64,000 bases of DNA from Plasmodiophora brassicae (taxonomy: Eukaryota; Endomyxa; Phytomyxea; Plasmodiophorida; Plasmodiophoridae): NCBI GenBank assembly GCA_039704465.1, contig JASFAU010000007.1, forward strand, positions 1,240,001 through 1,304,000, given 5' to 3'. The notes under the pieces are model-generated. The model made no database searches, was not told the DNA's origin, and saw nothing but the letters and a program-made list of their open reading frames with translations. The position numbers were made by a program, and so were the translations under genes. Of the stretch, positions 22,172 to 32,385 are shown piece by piece. Position 1 is the stretch's first letter, and every line of letters starts with the position of its first letter.

Positions 22172-23779
22172 TCAGTCGCGGCGGCGATGTCGGTGTCGGT
22201 GGTGATGGTGGCGATGATGCGCGTTGGGCTCTGGCGTCGGGCGCGGGCTGGGCGCGTGAGTTGGTGATGGTGTCGGCCCCGGGGTTGGCGCTGGTGTCGG
22301 GCGTGGGCTGGGTGCGTCCGTTGGTGATGGGGTCGGTTGAGGGCTGGGCGCGTGATTTGGTGATGGTGTCGGCCCTGGGGTTGGCGCTGGTGTCGGGTGT
22401 GGGCTGGGTGCGTCCGTTGGTGATGGGGTCGGGTGTGGGCCGGGTGTCTGTGTTGGCTGTGGTGTCGGCCGCGGCGTGGGTGCTCGGGTTGGCTGAGGAG
22501 TCGGTCGCGGCGTGGGCGCTCGGGTTGGGGACGGCGTCGGGTTGGGTGTTTGTGCAACGACGGTACGGTAGAACCGCATGGACGATGATGGGACATTGGC
22601 CTCTGTGTACGTCCAAGTCGTCGACGCTGCCGTGAATTGGGTAACAGCGCCAGCGCTGCCGGCATGTGCATTGAAACCGCCTTGCGTAGGCACGGCCGTG
22701 TTCGTATAGTACGTGTACATGACGTAGGCGGTTCCCGGCGTCAATCCTGTACAGGTCGTTGTCAGCGTCAGCGAGACGGCCGCCGGCTCCTTGGCAGTTG
22801 TCCAGCTGTAATCCGTGCACGAGGTGGCGTCGTTCGGATCTGGCCCGCAATTCTGCCCGGCCGGGAACTCGTTGCTGACGCTGGCCGACGTGTAGCACGG
22901 GAAGGTCTCTCCGTTCGGGTCGACGTTGCCCGCGATTGCGATCCCAAAGTTGATATTGGCGTCGCTGGCGCTGGTCGCTGTTGCTGGGTTCGGGATGACG
23001 ATCGAGTACGGGCCGAGCGATGCCGAGTTGGCCGACATGCGCGTCTGCTGGAACTCGGCAACGGTCGCAGAGAACGTGTACAGGTTGCCCGACGTCGGGT
23101 TGTCGGCGTCGTCCATGTACGCGCCGTGGTCGAGGATCGTGATGATCTCGTCGGGCCAGACCTGCGTCAGGTCCAGTGCTCCATGGGCCGCTGCCTGCTC
23201 CCATCTTGATACGGTCACGATGTGGTCGTACTCGGGGTCGCAATCACTGCACTTGGAGGTACACGATTGCGACGCGGTCGTGCACGTCCCGCATATGGAA
23301 GGGCACGACGTGCCGAACGTGGCCGCGTTCATCATGACGCCGATCGTGACGGATGCGCCAGCGAACACCCGCTGCTTAATCCAGAGCAGGAAGTCGTTGG
23401 CCGTGTTCAGCTTTCCGCTCGAGAACGGGTCGTACTCGACGTGGTTGAGCGCCAACGCTTTCGCAGCGGCTTCATCGTTGACGCCGAGCAGGAGCTGCGA
23501 ACCGGAGGTGCCTTGGGATACGCCCGGCGACGCCACCGAGCGAATCTGCCACTCTCCGACCCAGCTGCCGAACGCCATCAACGAGTTCTGGATCGACACC
23601 TCGCCACAGTACCCGTTGTTGAACTCGAACTGGTGACGATCCGGCTCCCCGTCGCCGCTCGCGTAGTCGATCTGGGCGATTGTCGCGCCCGGCCCGACCG
23701 TCTGGGTGAATCGCGGTGCACCGGCTCCTCGGGATGCACCCAGGAGCAGGAGAGCGACGGCCGTTTTGAGGGTCGTCAT
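22172..23779 (-). CDS. Secreted papain-fold (C39-like) protein with Pro-Thr repeats and His-rich tail
   Basis: Single exon, 535 residues. Signal peptide [20 protein letters not shown]. The N-terminal domain has a candidate catalytic Cys in [18 protein letters not shown] and a candidate His in [13 protein letters not shown], the order seen in peptidase C39-like and other papain folds. A four-Cys cluster ([18 protein letters not shown]) lies between them. A beta-rich domain follows ([34 protein letters not shown]). From about residue 405 there are many PTP/APTPxPTP repeats, a typical O-glycosylated or wall-spanning linker. The tail is His/Arg-rich ([15 protein letters not shown]) and could bind metal or acidic polymers. 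It is probably a secreted or surface-bound hydrolase; activity is inferred. Confidence 0.68.
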   Translation of the reverse strand: MTTLKTAVALLLLGASRGAGAPRFTQTVGPGATIAQIDYASGDGEPDRHQFEFNNGYCGEVSIQNSLMAFGSWVGEWQIRSVASPGVSQGTSGSQLLLGVNDEAAAKALALNHVEYDPFSSGKLNTANDFLLWIKQRVFAGASVTIGVMMNAATFGTSCPSICGTCTTASQSCTSKCSDCDPEYDHIVTVSRWEQAAAHGALDLTQVWPDEIITILDHGAYMDDADNPTSGNLYTFSATVAEFQQTRMSANSASLGPYSIVIPNPATATSASDANINFGIAIAGNVDPNGETFPCYTSASVSNEFPAGQNCGPDPNDATSCTDYSWTTAKEPAAVSLTLTTTCTGLTPGTAYVMYTYYTNTAVPTQGGFNAHAGSAGAVTQFTAASTTWTYTEANVPSSSMRFYRTVVAQTPNPTPSPTRAPTPRPTPQPTRAPTPRPTPQPTQTPGPHPTPSPTDAPSPHPTPAPTPGPTPSPNHAPSPQPTPSPTDAPSPRPTPAPTPGPTPSPTHAPSPRPTPEPNAHHRHHHHRHRHRRRD

Positions 23780-24553
23780 GTTACTGGAGCGATATCAAAG
23801 TGACTGTCTGCAGGGCGTATGCAGCATCCCCTGAGCAGGAGATGGAATATGGCACGCGAACCCGTGCGTATCATCTTCTTTCGGGGTTGGATGCAGAATC
23901 TCGCACGCGCCATCCCGCTATCGAATCGTGGCTTGGCATTGACTTGCGTTTGTTTCTTCCGCACCTCCATTCTGCCGTCGCCCCGTCCTTCTGGTGCGCA
24001 TCGCCCCCGAAGGGGGGCATCCAAGACGTCCGCTAGAAGCCGACGCGAAGAACAGTTGCACACCTCGACGGGCTCCTGCTCTACCATCCACTCGGCTTCG
24101 TGTCAGTCGACTGATCCGGCACATTTGTTGCCGCGTATCACTGTAGGACTGGTACGGCGACGGGTGCTGCCCATTGTCGACAGCCAGTACGTTGTATTTG
24201 CATTGTACGATGAAACCATTCACTAACGTTATCGGCAGTGCGGCAGCGTCTGGGGATGACGTTCTGACCCGACGACAACTGGCCAACCTGTGCGGCAGGC
24301 ATTCAGTTTGCTGTCCGACCTGGACATGCTGCCCGTCCTGCTTGAGCAGCCTGTCAGGCCCTGCACCGGAGGAACGCATAAGTGTGCCCTCTGGATGCGT
24401 TCGGACGCGGGCGCGTGTGCACCCAGGCGGCGCGTGCCGGGTCTGGCGCGTGCTCCACCAGGGCCGCTTGGCCGTGCACGAACCGGGGGTGTCAGCCATT
24501 CTGCAAACCGCCGTTGCTCTTAGCCAACAAGGGTCGTCGACTTGCTGAACACG
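23780..24553. other. Intergenic, no convincing gene
   Basis: Divergent region between the papain-fold protein and the hevein-like protein. A Cys-rich open stretch near 24380-24500 on the + strand (CTNRGCQPFCK) has no start or splice solution that links it to the next gene. No repeat found. Confidence 0.4.
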
Positions 24554-25222
24554 ATGCACAACGTGCTGCTGCTGTCCGTGGCCTGCCTCAGCGTCGTCGC
24601 CTTCGCGCAAACGACGAAGCCAGCGGCCGCCGCTGCTGCTGCTGCTGCTGGTGCTGGCGCGGCGCCCGGTGTCCAAGGTCTGCGGTGTGGCCCGTTCTAT
24701 GGCAACACCGGCTGCCCGTCTGTCAACAAGCAGTACGTTCGGCTGCGTGCGCCGTTGTGGGGCCTGCTCTGAACGTTGCCGACCAGGCCGCAATGCTGCA
24801 GCGCCTGGGGGTGGTGCTCGGACCCGACGACGCAGGATCAGACGGCGTTCTGCCAGCAGCAGGACCAGAAGACGTTCTACTCGCTGATCGGCCCGAACCT
24901 GCTGACCTGCTCGACCAACGCGGACTGCCAGGCCCTGAACGCGAACGCGCAGTGCGTCCAGACGCAGGTGCAGAACTATGGCTGGGCGTACTACGGCTCC
25001 TGCAGCCTGCCGGCCGACCCGACCACGTTCCAGGGCACGAGCGCGCCGAACGCCCAGCAGCAGGCGGGCGCCCCGGGACAGAACGCGGCAGCGCGCACGA
25101 CGTCGCCTGTGCGGCTGGGCGACGTGCCCACGCCGGCCCCGGCCAAGAGCGGCACCTCGTCCGTCACCGTGGCCGTGTCGTTCCTCGCCGTCGTGGTCGG
25201 CGCCCTGTTCTACCTGAACTGA
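24554..25222 (+). CDS. Hevein-like chitin-binding, GPI-type surface protein
   Basis: Signal peptide MHNVLLLSVACLSVVAFAQT, an Ala run, then RCGPFYGNTGCPSVNKQ. A phase-2 intron (GTACGTT...CGACCAG, about 24734-24787) continues to PQCCSAWGWCSDPTT. The spacing CG...C...CCSxWGWC matches the hevein/ChtBD1 (CBM18) fold that binds chitin. Further Cys pairs follow (LLTCSTNADCQALNANAQCV). A Pro/Ala/Thr spacer leads to a C-terminal hydrophobic segment, SVTVAVSFLAVVVGALFYLN, with no basic tail, as in GPI-anchored proteins. The glycine after the last Cys of WGWC is replaced by Ser. Likely surface or spore-wall protein that binds the organism's own chitin or shields it; role inferred. Confidence 0.72.
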
Positions 25223-25498
25223 TCCACGGTCTCGTATACGACGGTCTTGGAAGCGCCCAATACACAACCGGCCGTCCCTTCAGCCTCGTCATAATGCCTA
25301 CACGTCGTACTTGCAATCGGCGGCGCGGTACCTACCGCTCCGCGTTATAAAACGCGCGATGAAACGGCAGTAGGTGTCCGGACAAGAGCGGCAGCCCACG
25401 ACTGTGGCCCGCCTGCAGTTCCTGCGGCCCTCAGTGGGCTGTCTCCGCACTTTCAGAGATTGTGCGACGACACCGCGCCCGACGGCTGCAGTTGCAGC

Positions 25499-27394
25499 AT
25501 GACCGCGTCTGCCGACCCTGGCGACGTCGCGGTGCGCGCCGTGATCCAGGCGGCCAGCACCGAGGACATTCTCCGTACGGTCGCGGGCGTCGTCGCCCTC
25601 CGCGATGCAGCGATGGTCTAACGCGCGCCCGCAGAGTGCCTGAAATCGTGGGACGTCCCGGCGGAGGACCTGGTGGACGGGCTCGTGGGCCGTCTCGCGC
25701 ACGCGGATGCGCTGCCGAACATCGCCTATGCGATCGGGCTGGCGTCGACGACGTTGCCGAATCGTCGAGGCGCCCGCGCGCTGGACCGGCACGAGCGCGC
25801 GATCTCGTCCTGGGTCCAGGCGCGCCTCGGCGATGAGGTCGCGCGCACCGGCGCAGACCCGCGCCTGGCCTGGTGCATCCTGGCGACGTGCACCCGGTTG
25901 CTGTCGACGCACCCGGACCGCTTCTCGGCTCTGCACGACGCCGCGTTGGCGTTCGCCCGCGACTGCGTCGTCAACGACGATTGCAACGCGGACCTCGTCG
26001 TCAAATCGGTCCAGCACCTCAGCCAGGCCGTCTCGTTCATGCCAGCGCGGGCGTCGTCCGATTACATTGACCCGCCCGTCGTGCACGGCCTGCTGCGCCG
26101 GTTGCACACGGGCGCGTTCCAGGGCGCCATCGGCGACATCGCCGAATGCCTCGGGAAGATCGTCGACCTGACCGTCGGCCCGGCGTCGTCGCCCGCCGAC
26201 GCGCTGCTCTTCCCCGCCGACGACAACGATGACGACGACGATCGGGAACCGCTGCACCTGGCCCGGTACGCGTCCGAATTCGCGTCGTACCCGGCGCTGC
26301 TGGACGCCCTGGACGCCGTCCTCGACACCCGCGTCGACGCCGCCGTCCTGTCCTGCTTCGCGGCGCTGTCCCCGGCGTGCATCGCGCGCTGCGTCGCGTT
26401 CGTCGGCGACCGGATCCGGGAGGAGCGGCGCCCGACCGACTGGCTCCGCTGCCTCGCCGATATCGTGGCGCGCGCGCACCACCACCACCACCACCCGGCC
26501 CTGTCGGCGCCCGTCGTCGCGCTGCTCGTCGAGCAAACTCCGCGACTGTCGTCGTCGTCGTCGTCGGTCCGCGACGCGCTCGTCGACTGCTACAGGAGCT
26601 GGCTCCAGCACTGCCCGATCGCGCGCGACGACCTCGCCGCGTTCGTCGACGACACGCTGCCTGTCGTGCAGGACCCGCTCGTCGTCAGCGACGTGGTCTA
26701 TGCGCTGCGCGCGCACGACGTCGACCTCGCCGAGCGGCACGTCGCCGACCTGGTCGCGTCGCTGCGATCCGGGGCGTGCTCCGACCGCGTCCTGGCCGCC
26801 GTCTGCGAAGCGCTCGGGCGCGTGGCCTGCTTCGCACCGGGACGTGTGCCCGTCGGCGTCGTGCTCGATGCGCTGGAGGCGTGCCCGTGTTCCCCGGCGC
26901 AGGTCGTGGCGGTCGTGCGCGTCGCGCTGAACGCCGACGGGGAAGACTGCGCATCGTGTGCGTCTCGGCTGGTGCACGTTCTGTGCCAGATCGCCCTGGG
27001 CGACTTCGACGTCGCCAACCAGGACGATGACGACGATGATCACGAGGCGGACGTCGACCTGGACGCCGACATGCAGTACGCCGCGATGGCGATGCTGGAG
27101 ATCGTTATCGGCCGCGTCGATGTCGTCGACGTCGCGCTCCTCGCCGCGTTCGTCGACGACCTGCTCGAGATGATCGCCGCGCCGGCCGTCTTCGAGGACG
27201 ACGCGTTCGTTCAGGTCGCCGGCGTCAGCCTGATCCGCGCAATCGCCGAACGCTCCACGTTCGGGTCGTCTTTCAACTGGGACAAGATTGGCAACAGGCT
27301 CCGGGCGGCTGACGTTGACGTCGTCGATGACGACAGCAGGGCGGTCATCCAGGACTGCCTTCAGCGGATTGACGCGTTGGCGAACGTTCGGTAA
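25499..27394 (+). CDS. HEAT/ARM-like helical-repeat protein, unknown
   Basis: Two exons. MTASADPGDVAVRAVIQAAS starts the first. A phase-1 intron from GTACGG (about 25578) to CCCGCAG (about 25640) joins DIL to CLKSWDVPAEDLVDGL, after which one open frame runs to 27394. About 610 residues, nearly all helical with Leu/Val/Ala heptads and repeated LV..LL and ..AL..LA pairs, as in importin-beta, transportin or HEAT scaffolds. Acidic loops (DDNDDDDD; NQDDDDDDHEADVD) are common in karyopherins. No signature is strong enough to name a family; an importin-type receptor is one possibility. Confidence 0.6.
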
Positions 27395-27517
27395 ACAGAA
27401 CCGGAACAACAGACACAGGGCATTGTCGTCTACGTACGATGGGGGATGTATGTCTGGCGATGGATTGCGGGGAATGATCGACAGTATGGCTGGCGAGTAG
27501 GTAACCGAACGACGTCT

Positions 27518-28677
27518 TCACGCAGCGAACTCGTTGACCGGGGCGTGCGTATGCGCGTGTTTGCTCAGCGACGTGCGCGTCGTGAATCGGCGCCCGCATG
27601 CGTCGCACTGTGCAACTGGAGGGTGAGGTCCTATTCCCCTATGGTATTCGCCGCAAGTACCTGGAACGGTCGATCGATTTCCCGGTGCGAGTTCAGGTGG
27701 AACGACAGGCCGCTGCGCTGTTTGAACGACCGGGGGCACAGCGGGCACCGATACCGTTTGATCTCGTTGTGCACGTTCCTGTGCACGTCCAGGTTGTCCT
27801 TGCGGTTGAACTTCCTGTGGCAGATCTCGCATTCGTAGGCGGGCCCGGTGTCGTGCGTCTTGCTGTGCTTGGCGAGCGCGTCTGCCATCTTGAACCTTTT
27901 CGGGCATTTGGGACACGGGAAGTTCGCTTCGGACGCGTGCGACGCCTCGTGCCGCTTCTTGGCCGTCTTGGACGCGAATCGCTGACCGCATTCGTGCTCG
28001 CCGACCCTGAACTCGCAGACGAACGGCCGGCAGTGGGTATGCGTCCGATAGTGGACGGTCAGCGCGTCCTTGCGCTTGAACCGGCGTGTGCATCCGGACT
28101 CTGGACACTGGAACTGGTCCAGGCATGCGACCGCTTGCGCTGTGTCCGACATGTCGACCAGTTCCTCCTCGCCGTCGACCAACGATTGCATGCTGGCGGG
28201 CATCGGTCCTAGTAAGCCAGCGCCGTCGAAGGGATCAGCAGCAAAGGCCGACGGGGGGACATCGATAGCAGTCGCCGTCACCATCGTCGGCATGTTGACT
28301 TGCACAGCAGAATGGACGGTAGCCGGTGCAGCAGGTCGTGTTCGCCGCATGGCCGCCAGCGAGACGTCGGTGACGGCCGCGTACATGATATCAGCGACGC
28401 GCTGCGCCTGAACGCCTCTTGAAAGCAGGACAATCACATCGCTGACAGCGTCCGTCTTGATGGCCGGTCGGGTGACGATCGTCTCGAATCGCGGCGGCGG
28501 TGACGATGCTGAAGATAGTGATGACGACGATAGTGATGATGTCGGTGATGGCCTGGCCCCGTCGGCGTCGTCGTCGTCATCATCGAGGAGTAGAGTCGGG
28601 TCGCCGCAGGCAAGAGGGTCATGAAGGAGCAGGTCGGCGTGCTCGTAGAACATGCCGGTTGCCACGGCTGGTGTCAT
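27518..28677 (-). CDS. C2H2 zinc-finger transcription factor, six fingers
   Basis: Start MTPAVATGMFYEHADLLL at 28677. The N-terminal 170 residues are acidic and Ser-rich and may act as an activation region (LLLDDDDDDADGARPS). Fingers in order: FQCPESGCTRRFKRKDAL...HYRTH, FVCEFRVGEHECGQRF...HEASH, FPCPKCPKRFKMADALAKHS, YECEICHRKFNRKDNLDVHR, YRCPLCPRSFKQRSGLSFHL. A phase-0 intron (GTACTTGCGG...GCACAG, about 27651-27604) splices PFQ to CDACGRRFTTRTSLSKHA for the sixth. Spacing in fingers 1 and 2 (CPESGC; CEFRVGEHEC) resembles TFIIIA-type fingers. The target is unknown. Confidence 0.83.
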
Positions 28678-30001
28678 CGGCGCGATGTCGTGGGAGTCCG
28701 GAGGTGTACGACCACGGATGACACTGCCCAACTCCCCGGCGGCGCTATACGGTGGCACTGCGTGTTCGCGTTACACTCCGGAGCCGACCCCGATGGGAGC
28801 TGCCCCCGCGCGCACAATACAAAACTGCGCCGTGGCCTGTGGCTGCCCTCCAGGACCTGCCGCTCGGTAAAAGGCTCAATTTCATACGAGCCAGCTGCAT
28901 CAATGTACCGTCAGTACTCGCATCATTCTGCCGGCGATACTGTGCATATCGTGAGCCATTTATGTGGAAAGATCATGTCTAATATCACAGTACATGACTT
29001 GAGGCCCATTTTATTGTTTGATGAAAGATGCAAGCCGGTTGCAGGTACGTACAATCGGCATCCCTCCAAACTGCTTACGTCCTACTTGCATCAACAGGAA
29101 GATACAAGCTGGTTGTAGACGGTCAGGGTTGCAGGCAACATGCATCGGTCCGGGAGGGTACGGTATACAATATTCATACGCATGGCGAAGTGATCTGGAG
29201 ACTGGAGGCATACGCCGTTTTCCTGCAAGTACACGAGATGCAAGGAACAGCGCCAGACCGGTCACCCGCAACCATCCTGGCACCAGTTGCCGCCAGAGGA
29301 GTAAGCACCTATAGGATTGTCGTTGGGGAATGACGTCGTCACTTCAAAACCAATGGCGAAATGAACAGCGACAGCATCGAGGGTGACGACTGGCGCGACG
29401 TATTAATACGTCGCGTGTCAGCAGAGAATATTCTCTGCTACTGGACTGGTCACCAATTATGTCAGAAACACGGCAGAGCTGAAAGGTGGTCAAATGTCGC
29501 GACGTCGTTGAATATATTGCCGACGGAGGGACGTGCTGTTCGCAGGAAACCTTCCTAACATTCGGTGCCGGTCGTGCAGCGAGCGAGCCCTCTGTCGAAG
29601 CAGCGTAGCATCCCGCCCATATGTTGGTCGTCCGGACAGGCAAGACGTTGCGACGTTAACACGGTCTTCAGATGCCGCGCCAGGAGCCGGCCGAGTCCCT
29701 GTTTTCAGGCGACGTTCGTACTAACTAATTGGCTAGGCGTTTCTGACCAACTTGTTACCAATTTGCTCTTCTAAAGCGCATACTAGCATCAAGTTGATCT
29801 ACTTTGTTAACAAGGGCAAGCGTTCATCACCAATTATTCCTCAGCGTTAGCCCCTTCCGACAAAGAGCGATTCTGACTTCCGGAAGTCTGCGTTCGTCGA
29901 ATACATTCCTTCTTTGGATACTCATTCGACGACATAACGCGCAATGTATTGTCTCGTGGGCGATCGGGATTCCATAGCAAAATCCCAACGGTGAAGTACG
30001 C
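28678..30001. other. 1.3-kb intergenic region with AT-rich blocks
   Basis: No coding frame of plausible composition. The sequence is noticeably more AT-rich than the coding regions, especially 28870-29010 and 29700-29990. It contains the twin palindromes at 29394-29439 and, from about 29838, the downstream flank shared with the second SKP1-ankyrin gene. Confidence 0.5.
29394..29439. repeat. Two adjacent perfect palindromes (22 and 20 bp)
   Basis: 29394-29415 is a perfect 22-bp palindrome centred on TATTAATA (CGCGACGTATT and its complement). 29420-29439 is a perfect 20-bp palindrome centred on GAATATTC (AGCAGAGAAT and its complement). They are four bases apart. Neither has a loop, so each could be a symmetric protein-binding site or could extrude as a cruciform. 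Confidence 0.9.
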
Positions 30002-31280
30002 TTACTCGTCATCGTCGTCGATGACGATGACGCGTTCCCCAACAGCGTTCTGGCGAATGACAAGAGCGTTGTTCAGCGCGTACATGACATCAAAAGAGCC
30101 GCTGCGCTGAGCCAGGTCCCAAGCTGTGTTGCCGTATACGTCTTCCGCGACGATATCGACACGAAGATCCTGGGTCAGAGAAACGATGACGTCATAGGCA
30201 CCCGGCATGCCTCCTCGAGTTGCGGCTAGAGACAGGGGTGTGTGCCCGTACGCGTCCCTGGCATTAACGTTGATCCCGGAAGTGGCCACCAGCTGGTTGA
30301 CGACCTCAGCACGACTGTTGAGCACCGCCAGATGCAGGGGCGTGTAGCCCTGCGCGTTGACGCGATTGAGATTGATGCCAGTAACGTGACGGCACAGCAG
30401 GTCCACGACGAGTTCTTTACCTTCGCTTGCCGCCGCCCAGTGAAGAACGGACCCGAATTGGTGGTCCCATTGGAGCCGACTTAGCTGATTGATATCCCCT
30501 CCGAACACAAGTAGGTGGCGAATTATCCTGTCGATGGCCTTCTGGTCGTCATCAACCGCATTGACAAGTAGCGTGACTAGGCCGAAATGGAATTGGAAGG
30601 CGGGAACGGGCTCCATACGGCGAATCCGTTCGCTAAGATCCGACGCGTCGTACATGTCAGTTCTCGCAGCGAGTGCAACGGCCAGCGGGCGCATCTGCAT
30701 GACGTGGGCGGCTTTCACAAGGTTGAACAGACGCTCGTCATCCAGGTACTCTGTTCGCTTCAGAATCCAGTCCGCAGCCTGATCAACCTGTGGCGCCACC
30801 AGCAGCTCATTAGAGGACATGAGGCAGTCAATCTTTCAGTTCAGACCTTTTACCTGATAGTGATCCGGGTGTAGGCTGTTGATGAACTCGACGATCACAT
30901 GTAGCTCGGTACTGTGTACACCGCTGACAGGAATGACCACGCCGTTGCCGACCTTGTCACGTCGACGGCCTTCAATCTTAGATTGCAGCAGTAGGGAGTG
31001 CCACTTCGCAGCCCTGGTATTGACGTCGTACGACTTTCTGTCGACACCGGACTTGACGCGGTGGATTTCGGGCTCATCGCCAACCGCAATGCATGAGAGG
31101 CCGACAATCAGGGCCAGGGTGAACGGCAACAGAACGGCACTGACGCCTGGGCGTCGACTGGCGATCAACATAATGAGTCGGTTGTTCACAATATCGTGGG
31201 GCGTTGACGAGAGCGGCTGCTGGCAGCAGGGTCCAAAACGCAGAATGAAGGGTTCTGACCAACCAGGCCGGTTTGCGCAA
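29838..31280. repeat. Segmental duplication copy A (with 32385-33930)
   Basis: This block and 32385-33930 are direct copies holding one SKP1-ankyrin gene each plus flanks. Shared downstream flank: ATTCCTTCTTTGGATACTCA occurs in both (near 29905 and 32458). The shared upstream flank extends past the start codon (GGTTGTTC...CGAGAGCGG). Large parts of the genes are nearly identical at DNA level (for example around 30520-30640 and 33200-33320), so the duplication is recent or has been homogenised. Confidence 0.85.
30002..31171 (-). CDS. Secreted SKP1-like/ankyrin-repeat protein, copy A
   Basis: Signal peptide MLIASRRPGVSAVLLPFTLA ending near CIAVGD. Then a SKP1-like POZ segment (KSYDVNTRAAKWHSLLLQSK; VIPVSGVHSTELHVIVEFIN). 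An intron (GTAAAAGG...CTAATGAG, about 30845-30797) leads to APQVDQAADWILKRTEYL and LFNLVKAAHVMQMRPLAVAL, matching the SKP1 stretch WDxxFL...LFELILAANYLxxxxLL. The C-terminal half has ankyrin repeats: VLHWAAASEGKELVVDLLC, GYTPLHLAVLNSRAEVVNQL, GHTPLSLAATRGG, GNTAWDLAQRSG. The end is acidic (VIVIDDDDE). Compared with copy B it lacks one repeat (about 40 residues). Likely role: exported effector that docks targets on a ubiquitin ligase; this is inference. Confidence 0.82.
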
Positions 31281-31284
31281 ACCG
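31267..31284. repeat. 18-bp perfect palindrome
   Basis: CCGGTTTGC followed by its exact reverse complement. It ends one base before the first unit of the 125-bp tandem duplication. Confidence 0.85.
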
Positions 31285-31285
31285 G

Positions 31286-31535
31286 GGAACTGCGGACATT
31301 TGGGCACGTCAGTGCAGAACAAGGCGCGCGCGCACATTGGCGTGATCTCCGCTACGGACTTCTGTTGACCGTATATTAGGGCATCTTCCGCTGCTGCGTT
31401 TGGTAGAGTGGAACCGCGGACATTTGGACGCGTCAGAGCAGAACAAGACGCGCGCGCGCCTTTGCCCTGCACTCCGCCACGGACTTCTGTTGACCGTATA
31501 CATACCGCTGCTGCGTTCGGTAGAGTTAGACCGAA
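31286..31535. repeat. 125-bp direct tandem duplication, two units
   Basis: Units begin at 31286 (GAACTGCGGACATTTGG) and 31411 (GAACCGCGGACATTTGG). Both contain CACGGACTTCTGTTGACCG or a one-base variant and end with a GGTAGAGT motif. They differ at scattered bases, so the duplication is not very recent. No gene is contained. Confidence 0.85.
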
Positions 31536-32075
31536 GCCACCCTCGGTGGCTCGTTCCGCCTTGTGATACCGTACAGTGCACAGATACGTCAGACGGTGGA
31601 GCCAGATGTGTACGGCTCCGCAAATGAAGAAGTCAGACGCGTTCAGACATGGGCGCCTGCGTCTTCAAGCAGCCTCTTTGCGCGGTCGTTTCGTCTGACG
31701 AGATATAGAGCATGTTTTTCCTGTGGACCTCTTCCGTAATTTGGTTGCAAGAGTAGGCTGATGACGGCATCGTGGCCACGTTGGGGCGGCAACTTTGGGT
31801 TTTGGACGTTAGGGTGGATCCCTAGTGGGTCACTTCAGCTGTACCGTGATCACTATACGAAACGGCTGGCAGAATCGTCTTCATCAGCAATGATATAGCA
31901 TCCAGCTCTGCAAGGTCGACAACGCGGACACCGCTGTTGTTATAGCAAGACGGTCGTTTGTCGCCAACTTGTCCAGTCGGATGCTCATCCCACTTGAGAG
32001 GCCACTCGAGTATGGCCTCAATCGAGATGTCGTTAGGCGTCCTATCGTGAAACGCACGAATGATTAATGAAAACG

Positions 32076-32385
32076 GGCCTCTAGAGCAGATGCCTTTGAT
32101 CAGTTTTCGCCGGTGCCGCCTTCTTGTGCACAAACATGCCCGCCTGCTATCCGGTCGTAATCATTCGTTGCAGATGCCACCGGCAATGGTATAAACACGC
32201 GTTTGGGCGATGTTGCCATTGTACATGTTCTATGCGTTGGTTTCAAAAGAGAAGGGCGATGCCGCCGAAGCTGACCAATCAGGCCCGGCGATGTAAGCGC
32301 GTGCTGGCCCACAGCCGCGTTCCTGCCGGTGGTGCTGCGGCCGCGGGTCCCGCAATCGGATTGGACCCTGCGTTGGCGCCGGCCA
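32076..32385 (-). pseudogene. Relic of the 3' end of the 34.8-35.4 kb GPI-type gene
   Basis: DNA-level match to 34610-34920, including the shared GTTCCTGxCGGTGGxxCTGCG block and the intergenic CGCCTGCTATCCGG motif. On the minus strand it still reads PAPTQGPIR, as in the intact gene, then is shifted and lacks the proper hydrophobic GPI signal. The N-terminal two thirds are absent. It ends where the duplicated flank of SKP1-ankyrin copy B begins, so it marks a duplication junction. Confidence 0.78.

Noticed and set aside
24382..24540. Cys-rich open stretch as an upstream exon of the hevein-like gene
   Set aside because: The signal peptide of that gene begins at 24554, so an upstream coding exon would place it internally; no matching splice sites.
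25621..25640. A 19-21-nt ultra-short intron in the helical-repeat gene
   Set aside because: A normal 62-nt intron with donor GTACGG, a CTAAC element and acceptor GCAG explains the same frame change.
25298..27409. 703-codon ORF antisense to the helical-repeat gene
   Set aside because: Arg/Asp/Val-biased translation with no family match; typical antisense shadow of a GC-rich coding exon.
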